Assembly (NCBI RefSeq): GCF_004342605.1
Contig: NZ_SLZL01000024.1
Span: forward strand, 1-58,485
DNA: 58,485 bases
Direction: 5' to 3'
Source: Caulobacter sp. BK020
Lineage (GTDB): Bacteria; Pseudomonadota; Alphaproteobacteria; Caulobacterales; Caulobacteraceae
In this document: in pieces, positions 33,200 through 41,470 of the stretch
How the letters are laid out: every line of letters starts with the position of its first letter
Position numbering within the stretch: the first letter of the stretch is position 1
Notes under the pieces: model-generated
Databases searched by the model: none
What the model was told of the DNA's origin: nothing
What the model saw: only the letters and a program-made list of their open reading frames with translations
Made by a program: the position numbers and the translations under genes

Positions 33200-34633
33200 A
33201 TGACCACCTACACCGCGCTCGAACTGTTCATCGACGGCCGGTTCCTGTCGGGCGAAGGCCGGACAACCGAGCCCGTGTTTGATCCCGCCACGGCGCGGCC
33301 GATCGCCGACCTGCCGCACGCCTCGGCAGCCGACCTGGACGCGGCCCTGGACGCGGCCGCGCGAGCCTTTCCGACCTGGTCGGCGACTACCGCCAGCGAA
33401 CGCGCCAAGGTGCTGCGCCGAGCGGCCGACCTCATTCGGACGCGCATCGAGGCCATCGCCACGGTGATGACCCTGGAACAGGGCAAACCTGTCGCCGAGT
33501 CGCGCGGCGAGATCGCCTACGCCGCCGACGTCATCGAGTGGTACGCCGAGGAAGGCCGCCGCACCTATGGCCGGGTGGTCCCCAGCAGGGTTCCCGGCGT
33601 GGTCATGACAGTGACCCAGGAACCCGTCGGCCCCGTGGCCGCCTTCACGCCGTGGAACTTCCCGGCCCTGACGCCCTGCCGCAAGATCGGCGGCGCCCTG
33701 GCGGCCGGCTGCACCCTGGTCCTCAAGGCGGCCGAGGAAGTGCCCGGCACGGCGGTCGAGATCGCTCGCGCCTTCGCCGACGCCGGCCTGCCGGCAGGCG
33801 TGCTGAACCTTGTCTTCGGCAAGCCGTCCGAAGTCTCGGCCCACCTGATCGCCTCGCCGGCCATCCGCAAAGTATCGTTCACCGGCTCTACCGCGATCGG
33901 CAAGCATCTGATGGCCCTGTGCGCTCGTGATCTCAAGCGCACCACCATGGAGCTGGGCGGCCATGGACCGGTCGTGGTGTTCGACGATGTCGACGTCGAA
34001 GCGACCGCCGAACTGGTCGCGACGGCGAAGTATCGCAACGCCGGCCAGGTCTGCATCTCGCCGACCCGCTTCTTCGTCCAGGACGCGGCCTATGACCGCT
34101 TCGTCGCCCGCTTCACCGATGTGGCCAAGGGCCTGAAACTGGGGAACGGCCTGGAGGCCGGCGTGCAGATGGGCCCCCTGGCCAATCCCCGCCGGATCCA
34201 GGCGATGGAGGCCATCGTCCAGGATGTCCGCGACCGTGGCGGCCGGATCGAGACGGGCGGCGCCCGTCGCGGCAACGAGGGCTGGTTCTACGAACCGACC
34301 GTGGTGACGGGGATCGGCGACGACGCCCTGGTCATGACCGAGGAGCCCTTCGGCCCCGTCGCGCCGATCGTGCCCTTCACCGACTTCGACGAGGTGGTGC
34401 GACGCGCCAACAGCCTGCCCTACGGCCTGGCCGCCTACGCCTTCTCGACCTCGGCCCGCCGCATCGCCGACATCGGCGCCGCGCTGAAGGCCGGCATGGT
34501 CGGGCTGAACACCCTGGCCGTCTCCAATCCCGAGACCCCGTTCGGCGGCGTTCGCGATTCCGGCCACGGCCAGGAGGGCGGCGTCGAGGGGCTGCAGGCC
34601 TATCTGGACGTCAAGTTCACCGCCTCGGCCTGA
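33200..34633 (+). CDS. NAD(P)-dependent aldehyde dehydrogenase
   Basis: This 477-residue aldehyde dehydrogenase has Asn153 in TPWNFP, Lys176 in VLKAAEE, Glu251 in ELGGHGP, the nucleophile Cys285 in NAGQVCISPTR, and EEPFGPVAPI. ELGGHGP instead of ELGGNAP is a small deviation. Close relatives include succinate-semialdehyde dehydrogenases. It follows the GMC gene by 26 bases, so together they likely take an alcohol to a carboxylic acid ready for CoA activation. The ATG at 33200 is the natural start; a longer frame from 32516 lies within the GMC gene. Confidence 0.92.
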   Translation: MTTYTALELFIDGRFLSGEGRTTEPVFDPATARPIADLPHASAADLDAALDAAARAFPTWSATTASERAKVLRRAADLIRTRIEAIATVMTLEQGKPVAESRGEIAYAADVIEWYAEEGRRTYGRVVPSRVPGVVMTVTQEPVGPVAAFTPWNFPALTPCRKIGGALAAGCTLVLKAAEEVPGTAVEIARAFADAGLPAGVLNLVFGKPSEVSAHLIASPAIRKVSFTGSTAIGKHLMALCARDLKRTTMELGGHGPVVVFDDVDVEATAELVATAKYRNAGQVCISPTRFFVQDAAYDRFVARFTDVAKGLKLGNGLEAGVQMGPLANPRRIQAMEAIVQDVRDRGGRIETGGARRGNEGWFYEPTVVTGIGDDALVMTEEPFGPVAPIVPFTDFDEVVRRANSLPYGLAAYAFSTSARRIADIGAALKAGMVGLNTLAVSNPETPFGGVRDSGHGQEGGVEGLQAYLDVKFTASA

Positions 34634-34647
34634 GCGGCCACAAGGCG

Positions 34648-35439
34648 TTACAGGGCCGTATAATACCCGCCGTCTACATTGACGGTCTGGCCGGTCACGT
34701 AGCGCCACAGGTCGCTGCACATGGCGACGGCGGCTGGTCCGATGTCGTCGCGCATGTCGCCCATCCGGCCCAGCGGAAAGCTCTTCATCGCCTCGCGGGT
34801 GCGTTCGGGGTCGGCCTCGAGATAGGCCTTGGCCGCGTCGGTCAGGGCCGCCGGCGCCAGGGCGTTGACGACGATGTCGTGCGGGCCCCATTCGCGGGCC
34901 AGCGCCTTGACGAACCCGCGCTGCGCCGCCTTCAGGGCTGTATAGGCGGGGTTCATCGCTCCGCCATGCTGGCCCTGGGCCGACGAGAGGACCAGGAACC
35001 GGCCCCGCCCCGTGCCCCGCAGATAGGGCAGCGCGGCGTGCGCCAGATGATGCAGGGCGTCCAGCGAGACGCCCGCCTGCTCGGCCCACAGCGCGTCGTT
35101 GATCTCTTCCAGCGGCGTGGGACGCGCGAGAGTGCTCGCGGCGTTGTGCACGACGATGTCCAGGCCGCCGAAGATCTGTACCGTCGTCGCGACCGTGCGC
35201 CGCACCGCCTCGGCGTCGCAGACGTCGGTGGCGACGAAAAGACCTTGTCCGCCTTCAGCTTGGATCTGGGCGACCGTCTCCTGGCCGCCGGCCGGACCGC
35301 GCGCCGCCACGACGACCCGGGCGCCGGCCAGCGCCAGGGCGCGGGCCAATCCCCGGCCGACGCCGCCGCTGGCGCCGGTGACGATGGCGACGCGGCCAGT
35401 CAGCAGGCCCGCCGCCGAGGTCCAGTCCATGCCCGTCAT
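34648..35439 (-). CDS. SDR family oxidoreductase (catalytically intact partner)
   Basis: This 263-residue SDR has VTGASGGVGRG (20-30), HNAAS and the catalytic Tyr166 and Lys170 in AYTALK, with serines at 152-153, and ends with the usual NVDGGYY. It should oxidise or reduce a hydroxyacyl intermediate with NAD(P). The ATG at 35439 overlaps by ATGA the gene for a degenerate SDR (35436-36152), to which it is clearly related: QRGFVKALAREWG here matches QRGLMKSVARQWG there. The pair is likely a heteromer. It ends the run that starts with the MaoC genes. Confidence 0.87.
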   Translation of the reverse strand: MTGMDWTSAAGLLTGRVAIVTGASGGVGRGLARALALAGARVVVAARGPAGGQETVAQIQAEGGQGLFVATDVCDAEAVRRTVATTVQIFGGLDIVVHNAASTLARPTPLEEINDALWAEQAGVSLDALHHLAHAALPYLRGTGRGRFLVLSSAQGQHGGAMNPAYTALKAAQRGFVKALAREWGPHDIVVNALAPAALTDAAKAYLEADPERTREAMKSFPLGRMGDMRDDIGPAAVAMCSDLWRYVTGQTVNVDGGYYTAL

Positions 35440-36152
35440 GGGACCATCCACTCACCGCCGTCGATCATCAGGGTCGCCCCCGTCACGCCGCCGCCGGCCG
35501 GACTGGCCAGCCAAGCGGCCAGGCCCGCGATCTCGGCGCGCGCGTCCGGTCGTCGGCCAAGCGCGATCGGCACGGCGTCGCCCTTGGCCGCCAGTTCGGC
35601 GGCGTCGAAATGCGAGGACAGGGCGCGCGGCGCCGCCGCCGCCCAGTTCAGGGTCACGCCGCTCGCGCCCCATTGCCGGGCGACCGATTTCATCAGGCCG
35701 CGCTGGCCTTCCAGCGCGGTGCTCAAGGCCACCATGCCCGGGCCGCCAACCAGCGACAAGGATGGCGCCAGGAACAGGATCGCACCGCGTCCCGCCGGCT
35801 TCATCCGCCGACCCAAGGCGGTCAGGACGCGCATCGCGATCCGGATAGGGTCGGACGCCGCGCGACGCCAGGTCACGAGGTCAGTTTCGTCCAGCGGCTT
35901 CAGCGTCGCCGTGGCCTCGCCCAGCAGGCTGAGGACGACTAGCACCGGCGCGAGGTCCGGTCCCAGGACGGTCGCCAAGGCGGCCTCGACCTCTTCCTGA
36001 GCGTCCGCTAGCCGTGGATCGTGCAGCGTGACGACCTCCGCGCCGACGTCCTCAAGCCCCTCGGTGATCCCGGCCATCACCGGCAACCCTAGTTCGATGA
36101 CCAGGACCAGCTGGCCTTCGAGCGATGACGAGGGCGTAACCGGTCCGGTCAT
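35436..36152 (-). CDS. Degenerate SDR-fold protein without catalytic residues
   Basis: This 238-residue protein aligns along its length with SDRs and keeps LMKSVARQWGASGVTLNWAA and the end ATLMIDGGEW. The TGxxxGxG cofactor loop is replaced by ELGLPVMAG, and the catalytic tyrosine and lysine are both leucine (Leu143, Leu147 in ALSTALEG). It cannot work as a normal dehydrogenase. ATGA overlaps on both sides join it to a dehydrogenase subunit and to the intact SDR 34648-35439. I infer a structural or substrate-binding role in a mixed complex. Confidence 0.8.
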   Translation of the reverse strand: MTGPVTPSSSLEGQLVLVIELGLPVMAGITEGLEDVGAEVVTLHDPRLADAQEEVEAALATVLGPDLAPVLVVLSLLGEATATLKPLDETDLVTWRRAASDPIRIAMRVLTALGRRMKPAGRGAILFLAPSLSLVGGPGMVALSTALEGQRGLMKSVARQWGASGVTLNWAAAAPRALSSHFDAAELAAKGDAVPIALGRRPDARAEIAGLAAWLASPAGGGVTGATLMIDGGEWMVP

Positions 36153-37186
36153 CCCCGCTCCATCTCCAGGTCGATCAGCGTCAGCTGGCGGAAGCCCCGT
36201 CCGACCGGATGCTCTTCGGTCACCCCTATACCGCCATGCAGCTGGACGGCGGTCTGGCCAACCAGCTTGCAGGATTTTCCGACCACGGATCGAACCTGCG
36301 CAAGAGTCTTGCGACGTTCCTCCTGGTCGGCGTCCTCGACCGACAAGGCGGCCAGCATCGCCATCGACCGCGCCTGCTCCAGGGCCACCAGCATGTCTGC
36401 CGCCTTGTGCCGAAGCGCCTGGAACGACGCCAAGGGTTCGCCGAACTGGCGGCGGGTCTTCAGGTGTTCCAGGGTGGCGTCCAGCAAGGCCTGCATCAAG
36501 CCAACCGCCTCCGCCGCCCGGAAGGCGGTAAGGTGCTCGCGAACACGCTCCATCAGCACGATGGCTTCGCCGCCGCTGGCCAAGACCGCCGACGCCTCCG
36601 CCGTCACCTCGTAGAAGCTGATCTCCGAGGCCGGCGTTCCGTCGAAGAGCTGGTAGTCGCGGCGCGAGACGCCCCGCGCATCCGACGGGATCAGCAGCAC
36701 CAATTGGCCGCCGTCGATCGTCACGGTGACCGCCAGCCGGGCGGCGTCGGCGGCATGGGCGACATTGATCTTGCGTCCCGTCACGATCCAGCCGTCGCCA
36801 GTGGATCGCGCCCGCGTCCGCCTGGCCTGGTCGCTCGGCATGCCCAGCTCCTCATGGGCCCAGGCCAGACGCACCTCGCCGCCGGCCAGACCGGAGATCA
36901 GTGCCGAGGGCGGGGTCGTCGCAAGCCGCAAGGCCGTGCCTGCGGCGGCGATCACGCTGGCGTAGGGCGTCAGAACCTGGGCTCGCCCCGCCGCCTCGGC
37001 CAGGATCATCGTCTCCACGGGCCCGAGGCCAAGTCCACCATCTTCCTCGGCGAACGGCGCGGCCAACAGACCCAGCTCGGCCATCCTGGCCCACAGGTCG
37101 CCGGACGAGTCGCCAGCCGCCTGGGCGAACAGACGCTCGGCCGTGTCCTTCAGCATCGCCTGGTCTTCGGAAAGATCGAAGTTCAT
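36149..37186 (-). CDS. Acyl-CoA dehydrogenase, small (non-catalytic-base) subunit
   Basis: This 345-residue acyl-CoA dehydrogenase homologue has LKTRRQFGEPLASFQALRHK and VQLHGGIGVTEEHPVGRGF. The helix-G base position is leucine (EHLTAFRAAEAVG) and there is no C-terminal YEG. The ATG at 37186 (MNFDLSEDQAMLKD) fits the family start; the frame to 37252 overlaps the large subunit gene. It lies 7 bases after the large subunit and overlaps the degenerate SDR gene, suggesting that dehydrogenase and SDR steps are made together. Confidence 0.84.
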   Translation of the reverse strand: MNFDLSEDQAMLKDTAERLFAQAAGDSSGDLWARMAELGLLAAPFAEEDGGLGLGPVETMILAEAAGRAQVLTPYASVIAAAGTALRLATTPPSALISGLAGGEVRLAWAHEELGMPSDQARRTRARSTGDGWIVTGRKINVAHAADAARLAVTVTIDGGQLVLLIPSDARGVSRRDYQLFDGTPASEISFYEVTAEASAVLASGGEAIVLMERVREHLTAFRAAEAVGLMQALLDATLEHLKTRRQFGEPLASFQALRHKAADMLVALEQARSMAMLAALSVEDADQEERRKTLAQVRSVVGKSCKLVGQTAVQLHGGIGVTEEHPVGRGFRQLTLIDLEMERG

Positions 37187-37193
37187 CCCGCCC

Positions 37194-38357
37194 TCACAAG
37201 CCCAGCACGCTCGAGGCGATGATGTTCTTCTGCACCTCGCTGGCCCCGCCATAGATCGAGGCCGCGCGCAGGGTGAAATAGTTCGACGCCGCCTCGGACG
37301 GCGCCTCGCCCTGACCTTCGTAGGCGAAGGCGTAGCCGGCCGGTCCGACCACGCGCAGCAGCAGCTCCGAAGCCGCCTGGCGCAGTTCGACGCCCTTGAT
37401 CTTCAAGATCGACGAGCGCGGATCGGTCTGCCCGGCCTGCTGCGCCGCCAGGACCCGAAGCTGGGTGATCTCCAGAGCCCGGAGCTCGGCCTCGATCGCG
37501 GTCGCTTCCACAGCGTGCCGGGCTTGCGCGGCTTCGGTCAGGCCCGCCTCGACGCTGGCCAGGGCGTCGGCGACCCGCGCCAGAATCCGCCGGGTCATGC
37601 CGATCCGAGCGATGCCGGTCCGCTCGTTGGACAGCAGGTACTTGGCGTAGGTCCAGCCCTGGTTCTCCTCGCCCACCCGGTCGCCGACCGGCACGCGCAC
37701 ATCGTCCAGGAACACCTCGTTGACTTCGTGGCGGCCGTCGATGGTGATGATCGGCCGGATGGTGACGCCCGGGCTCTTCAGGTCGATCAGCAGGAAGCTG
37801 ATGCCGCCCTGCTTCTTGGCCGCCTTCGGATCGGTGCGCACCAGGGTGAACATCCAGTCGGCCCGGTGCGCCATGCCTTGCCAGAGCTTCTGGCCGTTGA
37901 CGACATAGTAGTCGCCATCGCGCACCGCAGTGGCGCTGAGGGCGGCAAGATCCGATCCCGCTCCAGGCTCGGAGAACCCCTGGGCCCACCAGATGTCCAG
38001 GTTGGCCGTCGCCTTCAGGAAACGCGCCTTCTGCGCGTCGCTACCATAGGCGATCAGAACCGGGCCGATCATCGAGACGTTGAACGATAGCGGCTCGGGC
38101 GCGCAGGCGGCGTAGAGTTCGTCCATGAAGATGTAGCGCTGCACCGCGCTCCATCCCGGACCGCCGGCCGACGCCGGCCAGCTGGGCGTGGCCCAGCCGA
38201 CCCGATTCAACGTTCTCTGCCACTCGACCACATCGGCCTTGTCCAGGGCCCTGCCCTGCTCGACCTTGCGGCGGGTATCCGGCGACAGGTTCTGGGCCAC
38301 GAAGGCGCGGACCTGGTCCCGAAACGCGATGTCCTCTGGGGAAAAGCTCAGGTCCAC
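37194..38357 (-). CDS. Acyl-CoA dehydrogenase, large catalytic subunit
   Basis: This 387-residue enzyme has WWAQGFSEPGAGSDLAAL, NGQKLWQGMAHRADWMF and the C-terminal IYGGASEVQKNIIASSVLGL. The probable base is Glu245 in LLSNERTG. It is most like the large subunit at 5971-7179 (both share the NERT and SVLGL endings), so the two pairs may be paralogues for successive rounds. It comes 3 bases after the MaoC gene and 7 bases before its small subunit. Confidence 0.9.
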   Translation of the reverse strand: MDLSFSPEDIAFRDQVRAFVAQNLSPDTRRKVEQGRALDKADVVEWQRTLNRVGWATPSWPASAGGPGWSAVQRYIFMDELYAACAPEPLSFNVSMIGPVLIAYGSDAQKARFLKATANLDIWWAQGFSEPGAGSDLAALSATAVRDGDYYVVNGQKLWQGMAHRADWMFTLVRTDPKAAKKQGGISFLLIDLKSPGVTIRPIITIDGRHEVNEVFLDDVRVPVGDRVGEENQGWTYAKYLLSNERTGIARIGMTRRILARVADALASVEAGLTEAAQARHAVEATAIEAELRALEITQLRVLAAQQAGQTDPRSSILKIKGVELRQAASELLLRVVGPAGYAFAYEGQGEAPSEAASNYFTLRAASIYGGASEVQKNIIASSVLGL

Positions 38358-38360
38358 GGG

Positions 38361-38780
38361 TCAGCCGATCCGCACCAAGGCGTCGCCGACCAGGGTCACG
38401 GGGCCGTCGACGACCGTCGCCCGCAGCGTCAATTTCGCCAGCCGCTCCCCCTCCTGCTCGATGATCTGCTCGACGATCCCGTCACAGGCGACCGAAGCGC
38501 CCAGCGGCGTGATCGCGGCGAAGCGAACACCGAACTGGCGAACCGCCGTCGCCCCGGCCCAATCGGTCAGGGCTCGCCCTAGATAGGCCATCGACAGCAT
38601 GCCGTGGGCGAAGACGTCGGGGAAACCGGCGGACACGGCGAACGCCTTGTCCACATGGATCGGATTGTGGTCCCCCGACCCGCCCGCGAACAGCGCCAGG
38701 GTCAGGGGCGTGATCGGCCCCGTGGTCAGGGTCGGCAAGGCGTCGCCGGCTTTCAGGGTCGATAGGTCTTGCGTGCTCAT
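38361..38780 (-). CDS. MaoC-type (R)-enoyl-CoA hydratase, catalytic subunit
   Basis: This 139-residue single-hotdog protein has the hydratase motif SGDHNPIHVD with Asp37, Asn39 and His42, and the following FPDVFAHGMLSMAYLG. It hydrates trans-2-enoyl-CoA to the (3R)-hydroxy product. It lies 7 bases after a second hotdog gene without these residues. In the cholesterol pathway ChsH1 and ChsH2 form such a two-protein hydratase for bulky steroid enoyl-CoAs, and I infer the same arrangement here. Confidence 0.87.
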   Translation of the reverse strand: MSTQDLSTLKAGDALPTLTTGPITPLTLALFAGGSGDHNPIHVDKAFAVSAGFPDVFAHGMLSMAYLGRALTDWAGATAVRQFGVRFAAITPLGASVACDGIVEQIIEQEGERLAKLTLRATVVDGPVTLVGDALVRIG

Positions 38781-38787
38781 GCCGGCC

Positions 38788-39231
38788 TCAGTTCCTGATC
38801 ACTGCGACGCTCTTCAGGGTGGCGCACACGACGTCGTCCTGGTTGCGCGCCAGCGTTTCGAGCACAATGAACTCCAGCGCCCCGTCCTTCTTGTCGTAGA
38901 TGTCGGCCACGGTCTGGCGCATGCGGATGGTGTCGCCGACCTGGATCGGGTGGTGATATTCGAACACCTGCTCGCCGTGCAGCATGCGGGCCAGATCGGC
39001 CTCGATCACGTCCAGGACCAGATTCTTCTTGAACGGGCTGAGGTTCAGCAGGGTTTGGGGATAGGTCGGCGGGGTGGGGATCCGCTCTTGACCGACCGCC
39101 CGCGCCGCGTCGGCGTCGAGGAAGACCGGATTGGTCTCGCCGATCGCCTGACAGAACAGACGCAGTTGGCTAAGCTCGACATCGATCGAGACCTCTTCCG
39201 TCGTGGCGCCGATATGCTTTCGGTCGATCAT
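38788..39231 (-). CDS. MaoC-like hotdog protein (FAS1-type N-terminal dehydratase fold)
   Basis: This 147-residue protein matches the MaoC_dehydrat_N type: MIDRKHIGATTEEVSIDVE, CQAIGETNPVFLDADAA, TPPTYPQTLL and QVFEYHHPIQVGDTI. The catalytic Asp/His of the partner are missing (GETNPVFL), so it should be the structural half of a heteromeric hydratase with 38361-38780. GGGAG stands 4 bases before the ATG at 39231. It heads the minus-strand run ending at 34648. An operator copy lies 74 bases upstream. Confidence 0.85.
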   Translation of the reverse strand: MIDRKHIGATTEEVSIDVELSQLRLFCQAIGETNPVFLDADAARAVGQERIPTPPTYPQTLLNLSPFKKNLVLDVIEADLARMLHGEQVFEYHHPIQVGDTIRMRQTVADIYDKKDGALEFIVLETLARNQDDVVCATLKSVAVIRN

Positions 39232-39304
39232 GGAACTCCCCGCGGACCGGACTGTCTGTTTGAATCCCACGGGCGCGAGGCGGGAGCGAGTCCGCGCCAA
39301 AGGC

Positions 39305-39320
39305 TATCGCTGTTGCGATC
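39305..39320. promoter_or_regulatory. Candidate operator (TATCGC-TGTT-GCGATC)
   Basis: Near-perfect dyad in the 162-base gap between the divergent MaoC run (39231) and SDR gene (39394). It matches the recurring consensus at all ten core positions and could serve both directions. Confidence 0.55.
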
Positions 39321-39393
39321 AAGCGCCTGGCGCCACGCGACGGCGCGAAGACCATCGCCTACCTAGATCGGGGGATCGGACGGGATCGAGATC

Positions 39394-40197
39394 ATGACGC
39401 GACTGGCAGGCCTGGTTTCCATCATCACCGGCGCGGCGTCGGGCATCGGCGCGGCGACAGCCGAGCTGTTCGTGGCGCAGGGCGCGCGGGTGGTCATCGC
39501 CGACATTGCGCTGGATAAGGCCGAAGCCCTCGCCGAGCGACTGCGCGCCGGCGGCGGCGAGGCCGTCGCCATGGCTTGCGACATCGGCTCGGAGGGCTCG
39601 GTCAAGGCGGTGATCGCCGAAACGATCGCCGCCTTCGGCCGGATCGACGTGGTGGTCAACAACGCCGCCGCCACCTTCCTGTCGGCCACCCAGGACGGCC
39701 CGCTACTGAAGCAGACCGTCGAGCTGTGGGATACGCTGATGGCCATCAACCTGCGCGGTCCGATGCTGGTGTGCCGCGAGGCCGTGCCGCACATGGCGCG
39801 CCAGGGCGGCGGCGCGATCATCAACATCTGCTCGAACTCGATGTTCCTGGGCGACCTGGGCAACACGGCCTATGCCTGCTCCAAGGCCGGCCTGGCGACC
39901 CTGACCCGCTATGTCGCCGCCCAGCACGGACCGGACGGCGTGCGCTGCAACGCCATCTCGCCCGGCTACATTCCCACCAAGCCCGTCACCGACGAGCGCC
40001 GCGCCAAGCTGGAAAAGGCCCTGCTGCGCCAGAACACCGTGCCTCGCGGCGGGCTGCCCGAGGACATCGGCTGGATGGCGGTCTATCTTGCCTCGCCGGA
40101 ATCCGCCTTCGTCAATGGCCAAGTCTACAGCGTCGACGGCGGCGCGCAGTCCCATGCGCCGCACATGCCCGACCTGCGCGACTTCCTGGCGGGTTGA
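39394..40197 (+). CDS. SDR family oxidoreductase
   Basis: This 267-residue SDR has ITGAASGIGAATAELF, NNAAATFLS, the catalytic tyrosine and lysine in AYACSK with SNS upstream, and the C-terminal QVYSVDGGAQS. It is a classical NAD(P)-dependent dehydrogenase, likely acting on a hydroxyl of the pathway substrate. It stands alone; its stop codon TGA directly abuts the stop of the converging SnoaL-like gene in the hexamer TGATCA (40195-40200). An operator copy lies 73 bases upstream. Confidence 0.88.
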   Translation: MTRLAGLVSIITGAASGIGAATAELFVAQGARVVIADIALDKAEALAERLRAGGGEAVAMACDIGSEGSVKAVIAETIAAFGRIDVVVNNAAATFLSATQDGPLLKQTVELWDTLMAINLRGPMLVCREAVPHMARQGGGAIINICSNSMFLGDLGNTAYACSKAGLATLTRYVAAQHGPDGVRCNAISPGYIPTKPVTDERRAKLEKALLRQNTVPRGGLPEDIGWMAVYLASPESAFVNGQVYSVDGGAQSHAPHMPDLRDFLAG

Positions 40198-40764
40198 TCA
40201 GCTCGCTGCCGGGTGACGCGTGATCGCCGAGACGTCCGCGTCGCCCCAGAAACTCCTCCAGGTCGGAAACCGCGGCAGCATCATCGGCGGGCTATGCTTG
40301 GGCGTTGGCCCTGGCCAGCGGGCGAAGTCGGCCTCCTGCGGCCGCTCCATCACGTCGCAGGTGTAGAAGAAGTCCTCGATCCGCCGGGCGAAATACCAGA
40401 CGCCTTCGCGCCGCTCATAGGTGTCGAAATAGCAGATGGCCTGCACGATCCACTGGTCGCCGAACTCGTGCTCGGCTCGGCAGTAGACGCGGCCCTCGGC
40501 GACGTCGCCATCGATGCGGTCGATGGCGTGGCCGGTGATCGTGTGGACGGTGCGATAGAAGTCGCGGACGGCCGGCTCTATAAAGCCGCGCAGGGCGTCG
40601 CGCCCCTTGCCACGACGGCCACAGTCGATGTCCTCGACGAACATGCCCAGCCATTCGTCGATGTCGCGTCGGTCGACGGCCATGGCGTAGCGGACGGCCA
40701 GCTGCTGGATCGCCAGGTGGGACTCGATCCGGTCCAGCCGCTCCAGCAGGCCGGCCTCGGTCAT
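40198..40764 (-). CDS. SnoaL-like/NTF2-fold protein
   Basis: This 188-residue protein has the start of the SnoaL_4-type family (IQQLAVRYAMAVDRRDIDEW, LGMFVEDIDC) and a later VYCRAEHEFGDQW stretch. The fold is a cone-shaped alpha+beta barrel used by ketosteroid isomerase-like enzymes, dehydratases and small dioxygenase subunits. It overlaps the upstream degenerate ligase-like gene by ATGA. It may isomerise or dehydrate the thioester made by the PaaK-like ligase; the exact reaction is unknown. Confidence 0.75.
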   Translation of the reverse strand: MTEAGLLERLDRIESHLAIQQLAVRYAMAVDRRDIDEWLGMFVEDIDCGRRGKGRDALRGFIEPAVRDFYRTVHTITGHAIDRIDGDVAEGRVYCRAEHEFGDQWIVQAICYFDTYERREGVWYFARRIEDFFYTCDVMERPQEADFARWPGPTPKHSPPMMLPRFPTWRSFWGDADVSAITRHPAAS

Positions 40765-41468
40765 GTCCCGGCCTCCAGCTTCACGCCCCCGTCGGCGACC
40801 TGCCCCCGGAAGCCCGTGTCCACGCGGTCATAGCGGGCGGCGCGCTTGGGGCCCGACGTGACCAGGATGCGCCCTTCCCCGTCGGTCTCCAAGATCCATT
40901 CCGCTGTGTCATAGGCCGCGGCCTCCTCGTCCGGCCCGGCGATCAGGATCAGCGGACCAAGGAGCGTCATGCGGCGCGGGCGCAGCTTCATCGCCTGCAG
41001 CGCCGAGGCGGCCGCACCCCGCGCGCCAACCACCGGCACGGCGGCGAACACCTTGGCCGCATCGAAGCCGAACACGGCCATGCCTTCGACCGTCTGCGGG
41101 CTGACGCCGAGCACGGCGCGCAAGGGGAAGCGCCGGGTGTACATCTCGATGCGCCCGACATCCCAGGGCGTGGCCATGCCGTTCATCACCTGCGCGCCCA
41201 GCCGCATCCCGGCCAGGTAGTAGGGCCAGAACTGACCGCACTCGCTGTAGTTATGCACCAAGTCGACAAGCGAACCCGCCTCGACGCCCAGAGCGCGCAA
41301 CTGCCCCTCGGCCCAGTCGACGTCGGCCATGACGTCGCGGTTCGAGAGCGGATAGTGGACCAGGCCGCCAGCGACGGGCGCGCTGCCGACGCCCCAGATC
41401 GCGTCCGGCGCGTCGAAGGTCAGGGCGGCCGAGGTCACGGGCGGAGCATCCAGCACGGCTGCGGTCAT
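40761..41468 (-). CDS. Uncharacterised protein, possibly a degenerate ligase-like partner
   Basis: This 235-residue protein is not one I can name. LRALGVEAGSLVDLVHNYSE, YYLAGMRLGAQVMNG and ILETDGEGRILVTSG resemble parts of phenylacetate-CoA ligase-type adenylating domains, but the SSSGTTG loop and the C-terminal domain are absent. It is only 2 bases from the PaaK-like gene 41471-42853 and overlaps the SnoaL gene, so the three products probably act together. A binding or regulatory subunit of the ligase is my inference. Confidence 0.5.
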   Translation of the reverse strand: MTAAVLDAPPVTSAALTFDAPDAIWGVGSAPVAGGLVHYPLSNRDVMADVDWAEGQLRALGVEAGSLVDLVHNYSECGQFWPYYLAGMRLGAQVMNGMATPWDVGRIEMYTRRFPLRAVLGVSPQTVEGMAVFGFDAAKVFAAVPVVGARGAAASALQAMKLRPRRMTLLGPLILIAGPDEEAAAYDTAEWILETDGEGRILVTSGPKRAARYDRVDTGFRGQVADGGVKLEAGT

Positions 41469-41470
41469 CC

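Noticed and set aside
33038..35089. Minus-strand open frame of 683 codons spanning three genes
   Set aside because: It runs antisense to the aldehyde dehydrogenase and part of the GMC gene and in another frame through the SDR. The real genes have full catalytic motifs; this frame has none.
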